DNA of 64,000 nt from Porites lutea (Eukaryota; Cnidaria; Anthozoa; Scleractinia; Poritidae): positions 22,301,642 through 22,365,641 of the forward strand of contig NC_133202.1 of NCBI RefSeq assembly GCF_958299795.1. The letters run 5' to 3'. The translations under genes were made by a program, and so were the position numbers. Position 1 is the stretch's first letter. The number at the start of each line of letters is the position of its first letter. Shown piece after piece: positions 12,120-22,568 of this stretch. The notes under the pieces are model-generated. The model ran no database searches. It was not told the origin of the DNA and saw only the letters and a program-made list of their open reading frames with translations.

Positions 12120-12650
12120 GCAGCATTTTTTAAGACAATAGAGGCACCATATACAAAGATAGAGGCACCAGTTTAACAAAATAAGAGGCACCATTAACAA
12201 GTTTAGAGGCACCATATACAAAGATAAAGGCACCAGTTTAACAAAATAAGAGGCACCATTAACAAGTTTAGAGGTAACATATGTGAAAACGAAGGCACCA
12301 TAAACAAAATTGGAGGCACCATTTACAAAAACAGAGGCACCATTTATGAAAACGAAGGCACCATAAACAAAATTGGAGGCACCATTTACAAAAACAGAGG
12401 CACCATTTATGAAAACAGAGGCACCATTTATGAAAACGAAGGCACCATAAACAAAATTGGAGGCACCATTTACAAAAACAGAGGCACCATTTATGAAAAC
12501 GAAGGCACCATAAACAAAATTGGAGGCACCATTTACAAAAACAGAGGCACCATTTATGAAAACAGAGGCACCATTTATTAAAACAGAGGCACCATTTATG
12601 AAAACGAAGGCACCATAAACAAAATTGGAGGCACCATTTACGAAAGTAAC
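12120..12650 (-). repeat. 21-bp minisatellite, right arm
   Basis: About twenty-five units, inverted relative to the left arm. Groups of units recur in a higher-order pattern, so this arm probably grew by unequal exchange. The resulting 253-codon frame is not a gene. Confidence 0.9.
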
Positions 12651-13046
12651 GATAGCTGAATTTTGGCGGTAATAGCACCCCACTGTAGTCAACTACAGCT
12701 GTCTTGTGTTTTTGTTCCGCTTTTCATGTTTAGATTAAATTGAAGGTTTTAGCCATACTAATTCTCGTGCCCACGAGCTGAGGTTTCTCTCTTGCATGAT
12801 TTTTAGCATTTAGGAAGTCGTTCGTGTGGCTTGTCTGTTGAATAGTTGGTATGTTTACGACCAGAGGCACATATAACTAACCAATTACACAATTGACTGG
12901 TATGCGAATGACTTTGTTAACGCTAAAAGCCATACAAGAGAGAAACCTCTGCTCCCAAGGTAAACTAACTGTCACCTCATCTTCCAAAAAGTAATAATTT
13001 TTTTGGGAAAAAAGTGAACACTAACACTGTATGTTTTAAGTAATGT

Positions 13047-13824
13047 TCAGGATGCAGACCATCTACCAGTTGAGCATTTAATAAACTTCTTTAGCACTTT
13101 CAACAAAGATGCTTGGGTCCTGGTACCATTCCTTGGCATTGGCAGAGGTTCCTCAGCTTCTTCATTCCATTTGTTGCTTCTGAAGTCAAACCTCTCAAAA
13201 GTATTCACCCACTTCTCTGAATCCTCACCACCAAAAATATACACCATATCATCCACACTCACGATGCCAAAACAACAGCGAGGTTGGCAAGGTCCAGGTA
13301 TCAGGCTCCATTGGTTAACAAGTGGATCAAAAATTTCGCAACTAGGCTCCACACTTGTTTCATCATTATCAAAATACCCCCCAGTGACAAAGATCTTCCC
13401 ACTAGCATTTACTGCTGCACCAAGCTTACGGGGATTAGCCTTACCTGAAGCTCTCCTCCACTGGTTGGTTAATGCATCATACATCTCAACACTCTTAAGG
13501 GAGATCAGGCCATTAGAACCTCCAATCACATAAATAAGGTCTTCCAAAGCTACTGCACAGTGATAAACGCGGCGGGTTTGCATTGATGCTACTTTCGTCC
13601 ATGCATTGCTTGATGGATTGTATTTAAATGTATCTTGGATCATCACCTCCATATCTAAGTCGTTATCTTCATGTATCATTCCACCAAACAAATAAAGTTC
13701 CTCGTGGAATGATACCACTGCACAACCTCTTTTGCTAAGAAACTCTGTGGTTTTTGCTCTCCATGCATTTTCCAGTGGGTTATAGTAGCTGACTTTGCGG
13801 TCTACACCATCAATTCCAACTGCC
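13047..13824 (-). pseudogene. Truncated BTB-Kelch gene copy (Kelch half only)
   Basis: This encodes the last 255 or so residues of a Kelch-repeat protein, closely matching the C-terminal part of the intact gene at 20423-22213 (blocks such as YLFGGMIHEDNDLD, DLIYVIGG, MVYIFGGEDSE). Homology stops abruptly near 13824. Upstream of that the open frame runs on to 14030 through unrelated sequence, so the BTB and BACK domains are missing. The copy belongs to the duplicated block 5280-13830. The frame is still open through about five Kelch blades, so decay is limited, but without its front half and promoter it is probably not a working gene. Confidence 0.85.
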
Positions 13825-14030
13825 TTCTTCCCCCTCCCCTTCCCCATCGTTTTCTTTTTTTTATTTTCGGTGTAGATTTCGCACGGCTTTATAGTTACGA
13901 AACGACCACAGAAGAAAAAAACACATAACAAAACCCGCCAGCTACGCAGGATAAGGGGCTTTTGTATGTTAGTTATGGGTGGGGGGTATGATGCATGATG
14001 GGCTCCTGGTGTGGGGGTGATTTTTTTCAA

Positions 14031-15512
14031 CCAACTAAGGCATATTTTTTAAAAGGGTTCCTTTTTTAAAACGTACCCCCCAGTTTATGCGACGGTCCGA
14101 AAATGTACCCCTCTCCCCACAGGCGAAAACAAACTCACGTTACAAATGAGGGAAGGGTGTAATGTGATTTACATAACCATAGGTGACGCGCCGGTGTCGC
14201 GTTACAGGCGACCGTTGAAAATATAAGAGACTTTGTATGAGAAATATATTACTGAGATCTGCGAACGCTAAATAAGGATAAACCTTAATGAAATGAATAA
14301 AAAGACTTACCTGCAATGTATTCCACTACATTTTGGTGTTTGATTGTCGTTTAATGGTTTTTTTGTCTTTATTGCGTAACCACTGTTACTCCTTTCATAG
14401 AACGAAGGAGAACGAAGAATCAGACTGAAAAAAGAAAAAGAAGAAAAAAAAGGAAATACAGTCTACAGATAATCAGATAAACGGATTAATGTCATTGATA
14501 AGAAATAATACAATATTGTAGAGATAATATTATGGATCATTACCCTCTCTTAGGCCAAGATCAACACTTACTTCTCAAAATGTTGACTTAAGGGAGGAGT
14601 AGGTGGGCAGTGTTCCAGAAACGTATCAGACGAGGTTATTAAAATTTTGATAGATTACGTACACTCGACATTGAAGCTGTTTATAAGAAGTCAAAAATGC
14701 ATGTGCACTACAATATTGAAGCAGAGAAACCAATCGAGAATTAGTCTTTTTAAAGATCCTCTATTTTAGGGCTATCCACAAGTTGCTCGGCAACTTTTTG
14801 GCAACTTCTCGTATTCCGAGCAACTTTTTGCATTCTGAGCAATTTCTCTAGTTGTCTTATAATTCTGAGATGTCGGAGCAGCTTTTAGTGCTTAACCCTA
14901 GCTAATCTGTACTTAGCAGTGTGTATGGGATGTGTATATATTCTAAGTGATGATCATGATACTGTAAGCTGTTTCAATCCTAAAAAATATTCATGGCAGT
15001 CAGAGGAAACTGCGGAACATCGTTCTAATCTGTAAAGGCAGTGCTTGACCGTAATTAGTGAAGGGGAAAACTACGTTGTGTAAATTTCATGAGGTCTCCG
15101 AGCGGGCTACGGTCTACGGTCGATGGGATCCGTTTCTAGAGGAGGGAGGGGGGCTTATTTGAGAAGGGGGACTTCGGTATGTCAGTGGTAGTCCTGTAAT
15201 GCTTTCTTCGTTTCATTCTACATGACGTATGCATATATGCATGAGGGCAGACTCGTACTCAGTCGCTATTTATTTAAGTGTCTTTTGGGGTGAGAGAAGA
15301 CCGGGGATTAGGTTGAGGCGCGTGCGGGGTCTCATGGGAAGGGAAGAAGGAAAAATAGCCCTGAGGAAGGCAAATTTTGTTAACCGAAATATTAGCCTAT
15401 ACTAGATCAGCCCTCTGCCGTAGTGCTAGCCCTCCATTCAGGTTTTGTTTTATTTTACACTTTAAGTCACGTCTGGCGACAGCATCTCTTTAATTAGAGA
15501 TCTGGCAAGAGG
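14031..15512. other. Intergenic stretch with a Kelch-gene relic
   Basis: There is no intact gene. Around 14905-15010 one frame reads like a piece of a Kelch blade (CFNPKKYSW), similar to CFNPQKNSWKSKG of the gene at 34189. Around 15175-15260 the sequence resembles the 5' flank of that gene (shared GTAGTCCTGT and TTTCTTCGTTTCAT...CATGACGTAT). These look like scattered remains of another Kelch gene copy. Confidence 0.5.
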
Positions 15513-15626
15513 TAGCTTGTGAGCAAGCTATCCTATTTGGGCGAGCGAAGCGAGTCTCGCGAGAACGCGCGAGCGAGCGGCGAAGCCGCTAGGGGCGCCC
15601 AAACAGGAGAGCTTGCTCGCAGGCTA
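15513..15626. mobile_element. Hairpin MITE, TAGCC family
   Basis: This 114-bp near-palindrome begins TAGCTTGTGAGCAAGCT and ends with the inverse, GAGCTTGCTCGCAGGCTA. It is flanked on both sides by GCAAGAGG (15505-15512 and 15627-15634), an exact 8-bp target duplication. Confidence 0.85.
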
Positions 15627-15970
15627 GCAAGAGGAACCACTCAGTTATATATACGTGTTGCGTGGACCTCCGCATTCAAACAGTTTTTGCCCTAGGGTTA
15701 ATACCCAGCGTCTTCAAAATAGTTTTATTACTGCGCTTTTTTCCAAATATAAAGTAGCAATATAATGTAAAAGTCTTTTAATGCTGTTTTTAATTGTTCT
15801 TATACGACATTTTAAGCTTTTCAATAAAGACCTATTATTATTATTCTTGGGCTTTAGAATCAGTATTTTTAACCTCTTTAAGCGCCGGGCGAAAATCGCC
15901 GGTACCTGTTATGTGCAGTAGGCAATGCGTAGTGCAAAACAACGGAGTCACCTAAAGATTACGGGAAACT

Positions 15971-16011
15971 AAATCACATACTACAGTGAATGTGTCCCCA
16001 GCTGCCACAAA
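15971..16011 (+). promoter_or_regulatory. Conserved block upstream of U4 copy 3
   Basis: Same position and motif as before the other two U4 copies (ACTACAGTGAATGTGT, then GCTGCCA). Confidence 0.45.
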
Positions 16012-16037
16012 TACTTCCTTTGAAAGGTGTTATAGTA

Positions 16038-16177
16038 AGCTTTGCACAGTGGCATTACTGTAGCCAGTGAGGTTCATCCGTGGCGCGGTTATTGCTGATT
16101 GAAAACTTTTCCCAATACCCCGCAAGACGACTTGAAATACAGTCGGCTTTGCAATTTTGTCGGTCCACACGTGGACC
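16038..16177 (+). pseudogene. U4 snRNA, copy 3, probably decayed
   Basis: This 140-nt U4 sequence is clearly related to copies 1 and 2 but has changes at key places. The 5' end reads TTTGCACAG instead of TTTGCGCAG in the U6-pairing stretch. The kink-turn segment reads CCGTGG instead of CCGAGG, removing an A of the sheared G-A pairs that bind SNU13. The Sm region is AATTTTG with altered following bases. The 3' hairpin GGTCCACACGTGGACC is intact. The changed contact bases argue for a pseudogene or a weak variant; expression cannot be judged. Confidence 0.75.
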
Positions 16178-16609
16178 CCACATAAATCAAAGAAAGATAT
16201 CGATCAAAGCTTGAATCACAATCCTCATCTTGACATGTGCAGATGTGTTCGTGGGCAAAATAGGCAAGGTCGTGATATTTAACAGTTATTGAATGATGCT
16301 CAGTGTGATATGAAGAATTATGCAGATCGTGACGACTGCGTCGGAAAATGAAGGTGGCCTTGTTCAGGTCGACTTTGCGGTTCACAATGATCACCGGCGC
16401 ACTTGATTGAAATGGAATCAGCTCCTTTGAGTTAATTTGTCAGATACGTCGCGGAGGGAGGATGTAACACACTTTCATTCTTATTCAGAACTCTCTGAAA
16501 AGTAACTTCATTAATGAAAGATACGCAAGATCACTGGAAATAACGTGGCCTTGTCCTTGTAACATACCAACGTATACATCTAAGCGTGTTTGGAAGAATC
16601 ATGCGTTCT

Positions 16610-16665
16610 AAACCTTGATTGACTCCATCTTTCTTTACTTTTGTGGGGTCCACGTGTGGACCGTA
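16610..16665 (-). pseudogene. Inverted relic of a U4 3' hairpin and downstream flank
   Basis: On the minus strand GGTCCACACGTGGACC is followed by CCCCACAAAAGTAAAGAAAG, closely matching the end of U4 copies 2 and 3 and the sequence after them (CCCCACATAAATCAAAGAAAG). The U4 body is absent upstream. It is a fourth, partial U4 copy in the opposite direction, about 0.45 kb after copy 3. Confidence 0.6.
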
Positions 16666-17842
16666 AGCAGTTGAAGGCCTCAGCGCTAAAACGACACCTG
16701 CGATGATATTTCGCAATTGGAATGTGCGCGAAACTTACGACTTTTTTCACGTGTCATTTCTTTTTTAAGTAAGGAAACATACTGGTAGCATTTCCTTAAC
16801 GATTTCACTTTATTTAGCAGAAATCAAATATGCAATAAAAGTTTATTTTCCCGACGGTATCTTAAGTCTAACTTACGCCGCGGTTTAAGAAATCATTCGA
16901 CCTCCAGATCTTCTTCTTATGGGGCTAATTTAAGAAAGTAAGTGCTTTTCCGGACTACGCTATATGCTTTATTCAAATTGTTCATGAAAAATGGTGTTTA
17001 GATAGCGCCGAAATCTTTATTCTACTGGAGCCCCACCTGTGTACCAGGATTTGAGTACGCGCCTTGATTAGCCTGAGGCCCGGAACAAGGATTTCGGCGC
17101 CATTTCGCAGACGTTACTAACCGGGGATAAATTACCATAACCATGGCTACCATGCCGCTCAGAGCTTGTCGGTAGCCTTTAAATTGCTTCATATCTTTTC
17201 GCTACTAAAATGATCAGACAAAGGAGCTCATAAGCAGGAGCAAGTACCTTCTATGTGCTCGTTTCACAGCGGTTTTACTAACCAGTTTATTTTTAGAACA
17301 ATTTTGGCGCGAATTTAGAATATCGTGTAAGTCCCACAAATCATTCAGCAAAACCTACAAGACTCCTTCAGACTTTGATGATGTTTTGGTCTCCTTCATC
17401 ATAATATATACTTCGAATGTGGTTATAGACAAATGGAGCTTCCAGTTTCGCGGAAAAAAATTGTTGTAAAATGTACCGAAAAATAAACCCATCCGTGAAA
17501 ACGCTGTGACATAGCCCCAATATGGGAGTTGTTCACTCCAGGTTATGGGCTCCTGCCAGACAGCATTCGCAACTGCTGACATAGCACAGTTCTGTATCGT
17601 GGCCTGATAAATTTCATTCACTTTGTGCTGCACGCTACGCAATATCTCACTTGAAGCGAGGTTAGGCATTTCTAGATCTCCACTTCCTTGCTATCAACTT
17701 TTGTACACATCCCTTTTTTCACGTCCTTGTCAATGGCTAGCCGCAGTATGCCTTCCCTCCCCACTTCAATGATGTAGCATAATGTTTAAGTGATTGAGGG
17801 TTTTCGTCCTGGGAGGAGATATTGTTCAGCACTATTTTTATT

Positions 17843-18118
17843 TCACTGCAAGACAAGCCTTAAACATTTGAGAATTTTGTTTCTCCTGTAGTTCAGAAAC
17901 ATAGAGACAAACATTCTCTTTTTGGTTTGTTTACCACTTTCTAGAAATAACATATGCAAAACCAAGAGGCAACAGCAGACCCCCCTCCCCCTCTCCCCAA
18001 GGGAGTAGAAGCCTCCCCTCCCCAGACAATCTTGTATTGTGGTGATTGCGATCCAGGTGATGTGCTTGATCAAACCAGGTCTTAAATTTGAGTTAGGCTT
18101 CACTTTAGAAACTTGCAC
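17843..18118. repeat. Segment inverted relative to the sister block
   Basis: Reverse-complemented, this matches 8381-8670: both read GTTTCTAAAGTGAAGCCTAA at one end and TCTGAACTACAGGAGAAAC at the other. The sequence on both sides of it matches the sister block in the direct orientation, so the piece was flipped in one copy. Confidence 0.7.
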
Positions 18119-18828
18119 AAATTCAGTGGCAGCGTGGTAAGGTACATGTAAATCACGGTTTAAATTTCACGGTTCATAACTTTTCTTCATTCATACATTC
18201 AGAGCTTTCTCTTCCTCTCAGCTTGCTGGAGCCTTCCTATATGGCCTAGTGTGAAGGCTTCCCATATAAAGCGACCCTAAAAAAAACAAGATCTAATGGT
18301 TATTTATGACAATAACCACAGAGGGCTCTTCCCAAAGAGGTCCAGACATATGTACCTTTTGGAAGAGAATTAATGGCACGCTGTATTTCTAACAATAACC
18401 GATATGTGCAGTTGCATGATATCACTAGAAGTTATTCGCATACTCTAAATAGTTTTCTACATACAGAAAACATTGAGATTTTAATCATCCCTTTAATATA
18501 TTTTACCTGAATGACATTCACACAACAGAAGGGGGTTCCTTTCCCAATAAAAAGCAAGGCTGGAATTATTCTTCTAATTTCTGAAGGCCTTTCCCTTGCA
18601 ACACAATAACATTCCAAAATAACTATTCTTGTGTTTATTGTTTTTTTAGTTTCACAGTACATCTGTGAAAATAATATTGGAATGAACGATAAACCAAGTA
18701 ATAAAATTAATATTTATCAGTAGTAACTTTAACCTTGTAAGACACATTAAAACTTATCATAAAAAATGCAAGCCTTGTTTAATTTTTTAACAACATACTT
18801 TGAGTCATCCAAAGATAATGCATTTAAT

Positions 18829-19375
18829 TCTCGGTTTTCACTCACGTGAGAAAGCAGAAATAAAAATGGAAACCGTTTAATACAGAAAGTTTAGAATCTG
18901 GGAAATGAAAGAAGATAAAATATGCAAAAAGCCTTGCCAAGAATCGGGTCTATGCAATAGTTCATATGTGAGATACCGGTATTCAAAAAAAAGTTTCACC
19001 CAAATTTATAATGCTTTGTATGGAGACGCCATGTTTGAGTCCCTTTCAGGGACACAAATATGGCCGCCGGAAAACAACAGAAACATCTGTTGTTGAGTTT
19101 TCCTACTTATGCCTGAATTCTTCGCTTGAGGAACTCACAATCTGTAATGTTTTTAACCCACATAAGAGCTTTCCCAGCCGCGCCAGCTAAATGCTGTGTT
19201 ACACAAAAGCCTGGAAATTCAACCGTCCTTTATTGCAAAACAAACAACCCTTTTGAACCGAAAATTTGTTTGTATAAAGGTTTTAAGGTGCTCTAATACC
19301 ACATGAAATTAGAAACTCAGAAGAAACGATAGTTTCTTAGTTTGAATTTTTGTGACGTCATGTGACAACCAAGAA
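18829..19375. mobile_element. Insertion in the second block (TCTCGGTTTTCAC ends)
   Basis: The sister block reads straight through at 9630-9650 where this copy has 547 extra bases. The ends are roughly inverted: TCTCGGTTTTCAC and, reversed, TCTTGGTTGTCAC. At most 2-3 bp (AT/AAT) are duplicated. No transposase frame was seen. It is a MITE of unknown superfamily. Confidence 0.6.
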
Positions 19376-19424
19376 TAGGACGCACAGTCCTGGATCCTAA
19401 GCCAATGTTTTAAATGGTAAAACG

Positions 19425-20025
19425 AAAAGCATTGTTATCATCAACTAAACAGGGAATGCCATTGGTTGATTCTTGGTCATGTGGCCTTGACTAAAATCAA
19501 ATGTATCCCGATCGTGATACATTAAGCAATGTACTCCACTCAGGATACATTACAGCACGTGATCAAAGCATGGTGGAAAGTGGCGTGACAGAAGGCAGGA
19601 AAAACATTGCCAGTTTTCTTTTTCGTGAATGAACACAACAACACAAACATGAAGCCTCAAGCTAAAAGAGACGATTGTTAGTTATCCCAGAAGTGAAACA
19701 GCAGCTTGTAGAGGAAAAAGTTGCACATAATATAAGGAAAGTAGTTTGTAAATCATTCATTTAGTGGTTTTGAGAATTAAATTTGTGTTGTTATAAGTAC
19801 CAAGTCGACTGTTTTGGTTCGCTCCAGTTATTCTTTTGTTGCTGTTAAAGTGAAAGTCTAGAAATATAACAAAACACTTAATGTCAGGTCCCTTGGGAAA
19901 GCAGTTAGTTTTGTTTTCCCTTGAGTCCTGATGTTTCCCTTGACTTCGTTTTGGGAAACATCAGGACTCAAGGGAAAACAAAACTAACTGTTTCCCTCGG
20001 GATCTACCATTAAGTATAGAATATT
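19425..20025. mobile_element. Second insertion in the block, with a long palindrome
   Basis: About 600 bp are absent from the sister copy (near 9700). Inside, 19889-20005 is a hairpin whose arms of about 50 bp contain AGTTAGTTTTGTTTTCCCTT and its inverse. The exact insertion boundaries are approximate. Confidence 0.55.
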
Positions 20026-20422
20026 ACTCAGTGCTCATAACAGATAATAGTCGCAGTCAACTACAGCTGTATTTTTGTTCAGCATTTCAAGTTCAGATTA
20101 AATTGAAGGTTTTATCCTTACTAATTTCTCACTGCCCAGGAGCAGAGGTTTCTCTATTGTATGACTTTTAGCATTTACAAAGTCAATTGTGTGGCTTCTC
20201 TGTTCCATAGTTGGTCTGTTTACGCCCAGGGGCACATATAACTAACCAATTACAAGACTAATAAGCTATGCAACTGACTTTGTTAATACTAAAAGCCATG
20301 CAAGAGAGAAACCTCTGCTCCCAAGGTAAACTGACACATCATCTTCCAAAAAAGATAAATAATTTTTTTTGGAAAAAAGTGAACACTAATGCTGTAAGTT
20401 ATAAGCATGGTTTAAGTGATCT

Positions 20423-22213
20423 TCAGGATACAGACAGTCGACCAGTTGAGCTTTTAATAAACTTCTTTGGGACTTTCAACAAAGATGCTTGGGTCCGTGT
20501 ACCATTCCTTGGCATTGGCAGAGGTTTCTCAGCTTCTTCATTCCATTTGTTGCTTCTGAAGTCAAAACTCTCAGAAGTACTTATCCACTGTTCTGAATCC
20601 TCACCACCAAAAATATACACCATGTCATCCACACTCACGATGCCAAAACAACAGCGAGGTTGGTAAGGTCCAGGTAGCAGGCTCCACTGGTTAACAAGTG
20701 GATCAAAAAGTTCACAACTAGGCTCCACACTTGTTTCATCATTGTCACAGTACCCCCCAGTGACAAAGATCTTCCCACCAGCATTAACTGCTGCACCATG
20801 CTTACGGGGATTTGCCATATCTGGAGCTCTTCTCCACTGGTTGGTTGATGCATTATATGTCTCGACACTCTTCAGGGAGATCTGGCCATTACAACCTCCA
20901 ATCACATAAATGAGGTCTTCCACAACTACTGCACAGTGATAAGCACGGCCGGTTTGCATTGATGCTACTTTCGTCCATGCATTGCTCAATGGATTGTATT
21001 TAAATGCATCTTGGAACATCACCTCCGTATCTAAGTCATTATCTTCATGTATCATTCCACCAAACAAATAAAGTTCCTCGTGGAATGATGCCACTGCACA
21101 ACCTCTACAACTGCTAAGAAACCTTGTTGTTCTTGCTCTCCATGCATTTTCCAGTGGGTTATAACAGGTGACTTTGCCATCTACACCATCAATTCTATAC
21201 AAAAGCCCACCACAAACGGCAGAAACATACAAATTATACATATCCAAGGCACAGCTTTCGGGTATGGGAGCTAGTGACTTCCACTGTTTTGTAGAAAGAA
21301 CATAACAGTCAGTCTTAATGTCTTCTTCAAGATCACTTTCACTGCCGATAACTACTATAACATGTTCTTCATTCTGAATGGATGAGCGATGCTTAAGAGA
21401 CTTGCTTAAAAATCGATCCGGAAAAACAAAAAAGTTCAATCCATTATACAAAATGTTTGAACAAACAGGACTTTTCACGATCAACTCTTCTTTCTTTAAA
21501 AACTTCTCCAAACTGTATTTTGACAGAGAGAACAACCTTAAACAATTTAGCAGATCTGGGAGGAAACATTCTCTTGATGTTAAATCATGTTTCACCCACT
21601 CAATAACTGCCTCGTAAACTTCCTCTTCCTTAGTAATATGCAGATCGTCAAGACACGCCAATTCTTTCACTTTCTCTACATCAAGGTCCAAAAAATCGTT
21701 TGATTTTACGTAAGTAAGGAAATGTTTACATTTATAATTTAAGACAGCCTGAATCAACGCATCGCAGTTATATTGAAAAGCAAAGGATTCCATTGTTGAA
21801 CAGTTTGAGGCATTTATTGACTTTCCAATGAACTCCGCAGCTGTTGTTTTCAATCGTGGAATTATCAGATAATCAGCGACGATGATAAGATCTTGTGCGT
21901 TTGACGAGCTCATGTTTACTTCTCCAGTGTACATAAATCGGAGCACTTCTGCAATCGTGCTTGATTTCATATTTTTTAGTTCTACTAAGCTGCTCTGGCT
22001 TTCTTTGACTTGTAGGTCACTAGAAAAGAAAGCCTTGAAATAATCGCTTGTGGCACATAGAACATTCTTGTGAGCGGGAAAATCTTCTCCTTCGACCCGA
22101 ACGATTGTGTCGCAAAGAAAGTTAGCTTTCCTCAGCTCATCTAATTTACAGAGCAGCTGTTCCTTAAACCTATCGTCGCTCACTGTTGTTTGCTGTTCAT
22201 TTTGCCTTTCCAT
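20423..22213 (-). CDS. BTB-BACK-Kelch protein (KLHL family), intact single-exon gene
   Basis: Using the start at 22213 (MERQNEQQTT) gives 596 residues, matching the start of the related gene at 34189. The frame is open to 22390 and two earlier Met codons exist, but that leader looks non-family. Domains: BTB about residues 20-130 (CDTIVRVEGEDFPAHKNVL, DYFKAFFSS), BACK about 135-240 (EEEVYEAVIEWVKHD), then about six Kelch blades from about 300 (YLFGGMIHEDND, DLIYVIGGCNG, KIFVTGGYCDN, MVYIFGGEDSE). Proteins of this plan usually serve as substrate adaptors for Cullin-3 ubiquitin ligases; the target is unknown. The gene is intronless, suggesting an old retrocopy origin for this local family. It is the intact partner of the truncated copy at 13047-13824. 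Confidence 0.92.
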   Translation of the reverse strand: MERQNEQQTTVSDDRFKEQLLCKLDELRKANFLCDTIVRVEGEDFPAHKNVLCATSDYFKAFFSSDLQVKESQSSLVELKNMKSSTIAEVLRFMYTGEVNMSSSNAQDLIIVADYLIIPRLKTTAAEFIGKSINASNCSTMESFAFQYNCDALIQAVLNYKCKHFLTYVKSNDFLDLDVEKVKELACLDDLHITKEEEVYEAVIEWVKHDLTSRECFLPDLLNCLRLFSLSKYSLEKFLKKEELIVKSPVCSNILYNGLNFFVFPDRFLSKSLKHRSSIQNEEHVIVVIGSESDLEEDIKTDCYVLSTKQWKSLAPIPESCALDMYNLYVSAVCGGLLYRIDGVDGKVTCYNPLENAWRARTTRFLSSCRGCAVASFHEELYLFGGMIHEDNDLDTEVMFQDAFKYNPLSNAWTKVASMQTGRAYHCAVVVEDLIYVIGGCNGQISLKSVETYNASTNQWRRAPDMANPRKHGAAVNAGGKIFVTGGYCDNDETSVEPSCELFDPLVNQWSLLPGPYQPRCCFGIVSVDDMVYIFGGEDSEQWISTSESFDFRSNKWNEEAEKPLPMPRNGTRTQASLLKVPKKFIKSSTGRLSVS

Positions 22214-22568
22214 AACACTGTTTTTCCCCGTTTTCTTTCCAAAAGATCCAAGCCTTGCACCATTTTCCGCGGCGTGTTCCATCATTACCAAGAAAATTCC
22301 CAGGGCCAGCCTCCTCCTCAGGTGCTCCGTTTTTCGTATGGCAGAGGCGAGCGCGAAACGAGTGACTGGTGATGAACCGCAAGAGACCATGGGAAGGGTA
22401 CAGTTGTCTCCTTCCCGCCTTCCTTTGCGCGCACATTTTCATCGAAAAAGAGAGACGTCTGGGTACGAGGCAGGATCTGTAGTGATTAGGGTTATTAGGG
22501 TTAAGCACTGAACTGAAAACGGTTAGCTTTTAAACATTATTTGGGATACGGCATGAGTACATGTAAAC

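Larger units (their letters stand above)
9726..12683. mobile_element. Foldback-type element with minisatellite inverted arms
   Basis: The ends are inverted copies starting TGGGGTGCCATTACCGCC (left) and TGGGGTGCTATTACCGCC (right, reversed). Each arm contains a 21-bp tandem array of the form AAATGGTGCCTCTGTTTTCAT: about eleven units on the left and about twenty-five on the right. Both arms close with the same unique stretch around CTCTCTGGTGACTTAACC. The flanks are TGTAGTCTA (9717-9725) and TGTAGTCAA (12684-12692), a 9-bp duplication with one mismatch. The sister block near 20030-20075 has the two flanks joined without the element. The 1.9-kb core (about 10106-12010) has no long open frame, so the element looks non-autonomous. 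Confidence 0.82.

Noticed and set aside
11931-12692. 253-codon open frame as a repetitive secreted or membrane protein
   Set aside because: It is the 21-bp minisatellite arm of a foldback element. The period is divisible by three, so two different phases stay open equally well, and the frame starts and ends in the inverted-repeat flanks.
13825-14030. N-terminal extension of the truncated Kelch copy
   Set aside because: Similarity to the intact gene stops at about 13824; the residues beyond are chance translation of unrelated DNA.
22214-22390. Upstream 59 residues of the Kelch gene at 20423
   Set aside because: The related intact gene and the wrecked copy both start at the equivalent of residue 60, and the extra leader has no family character.
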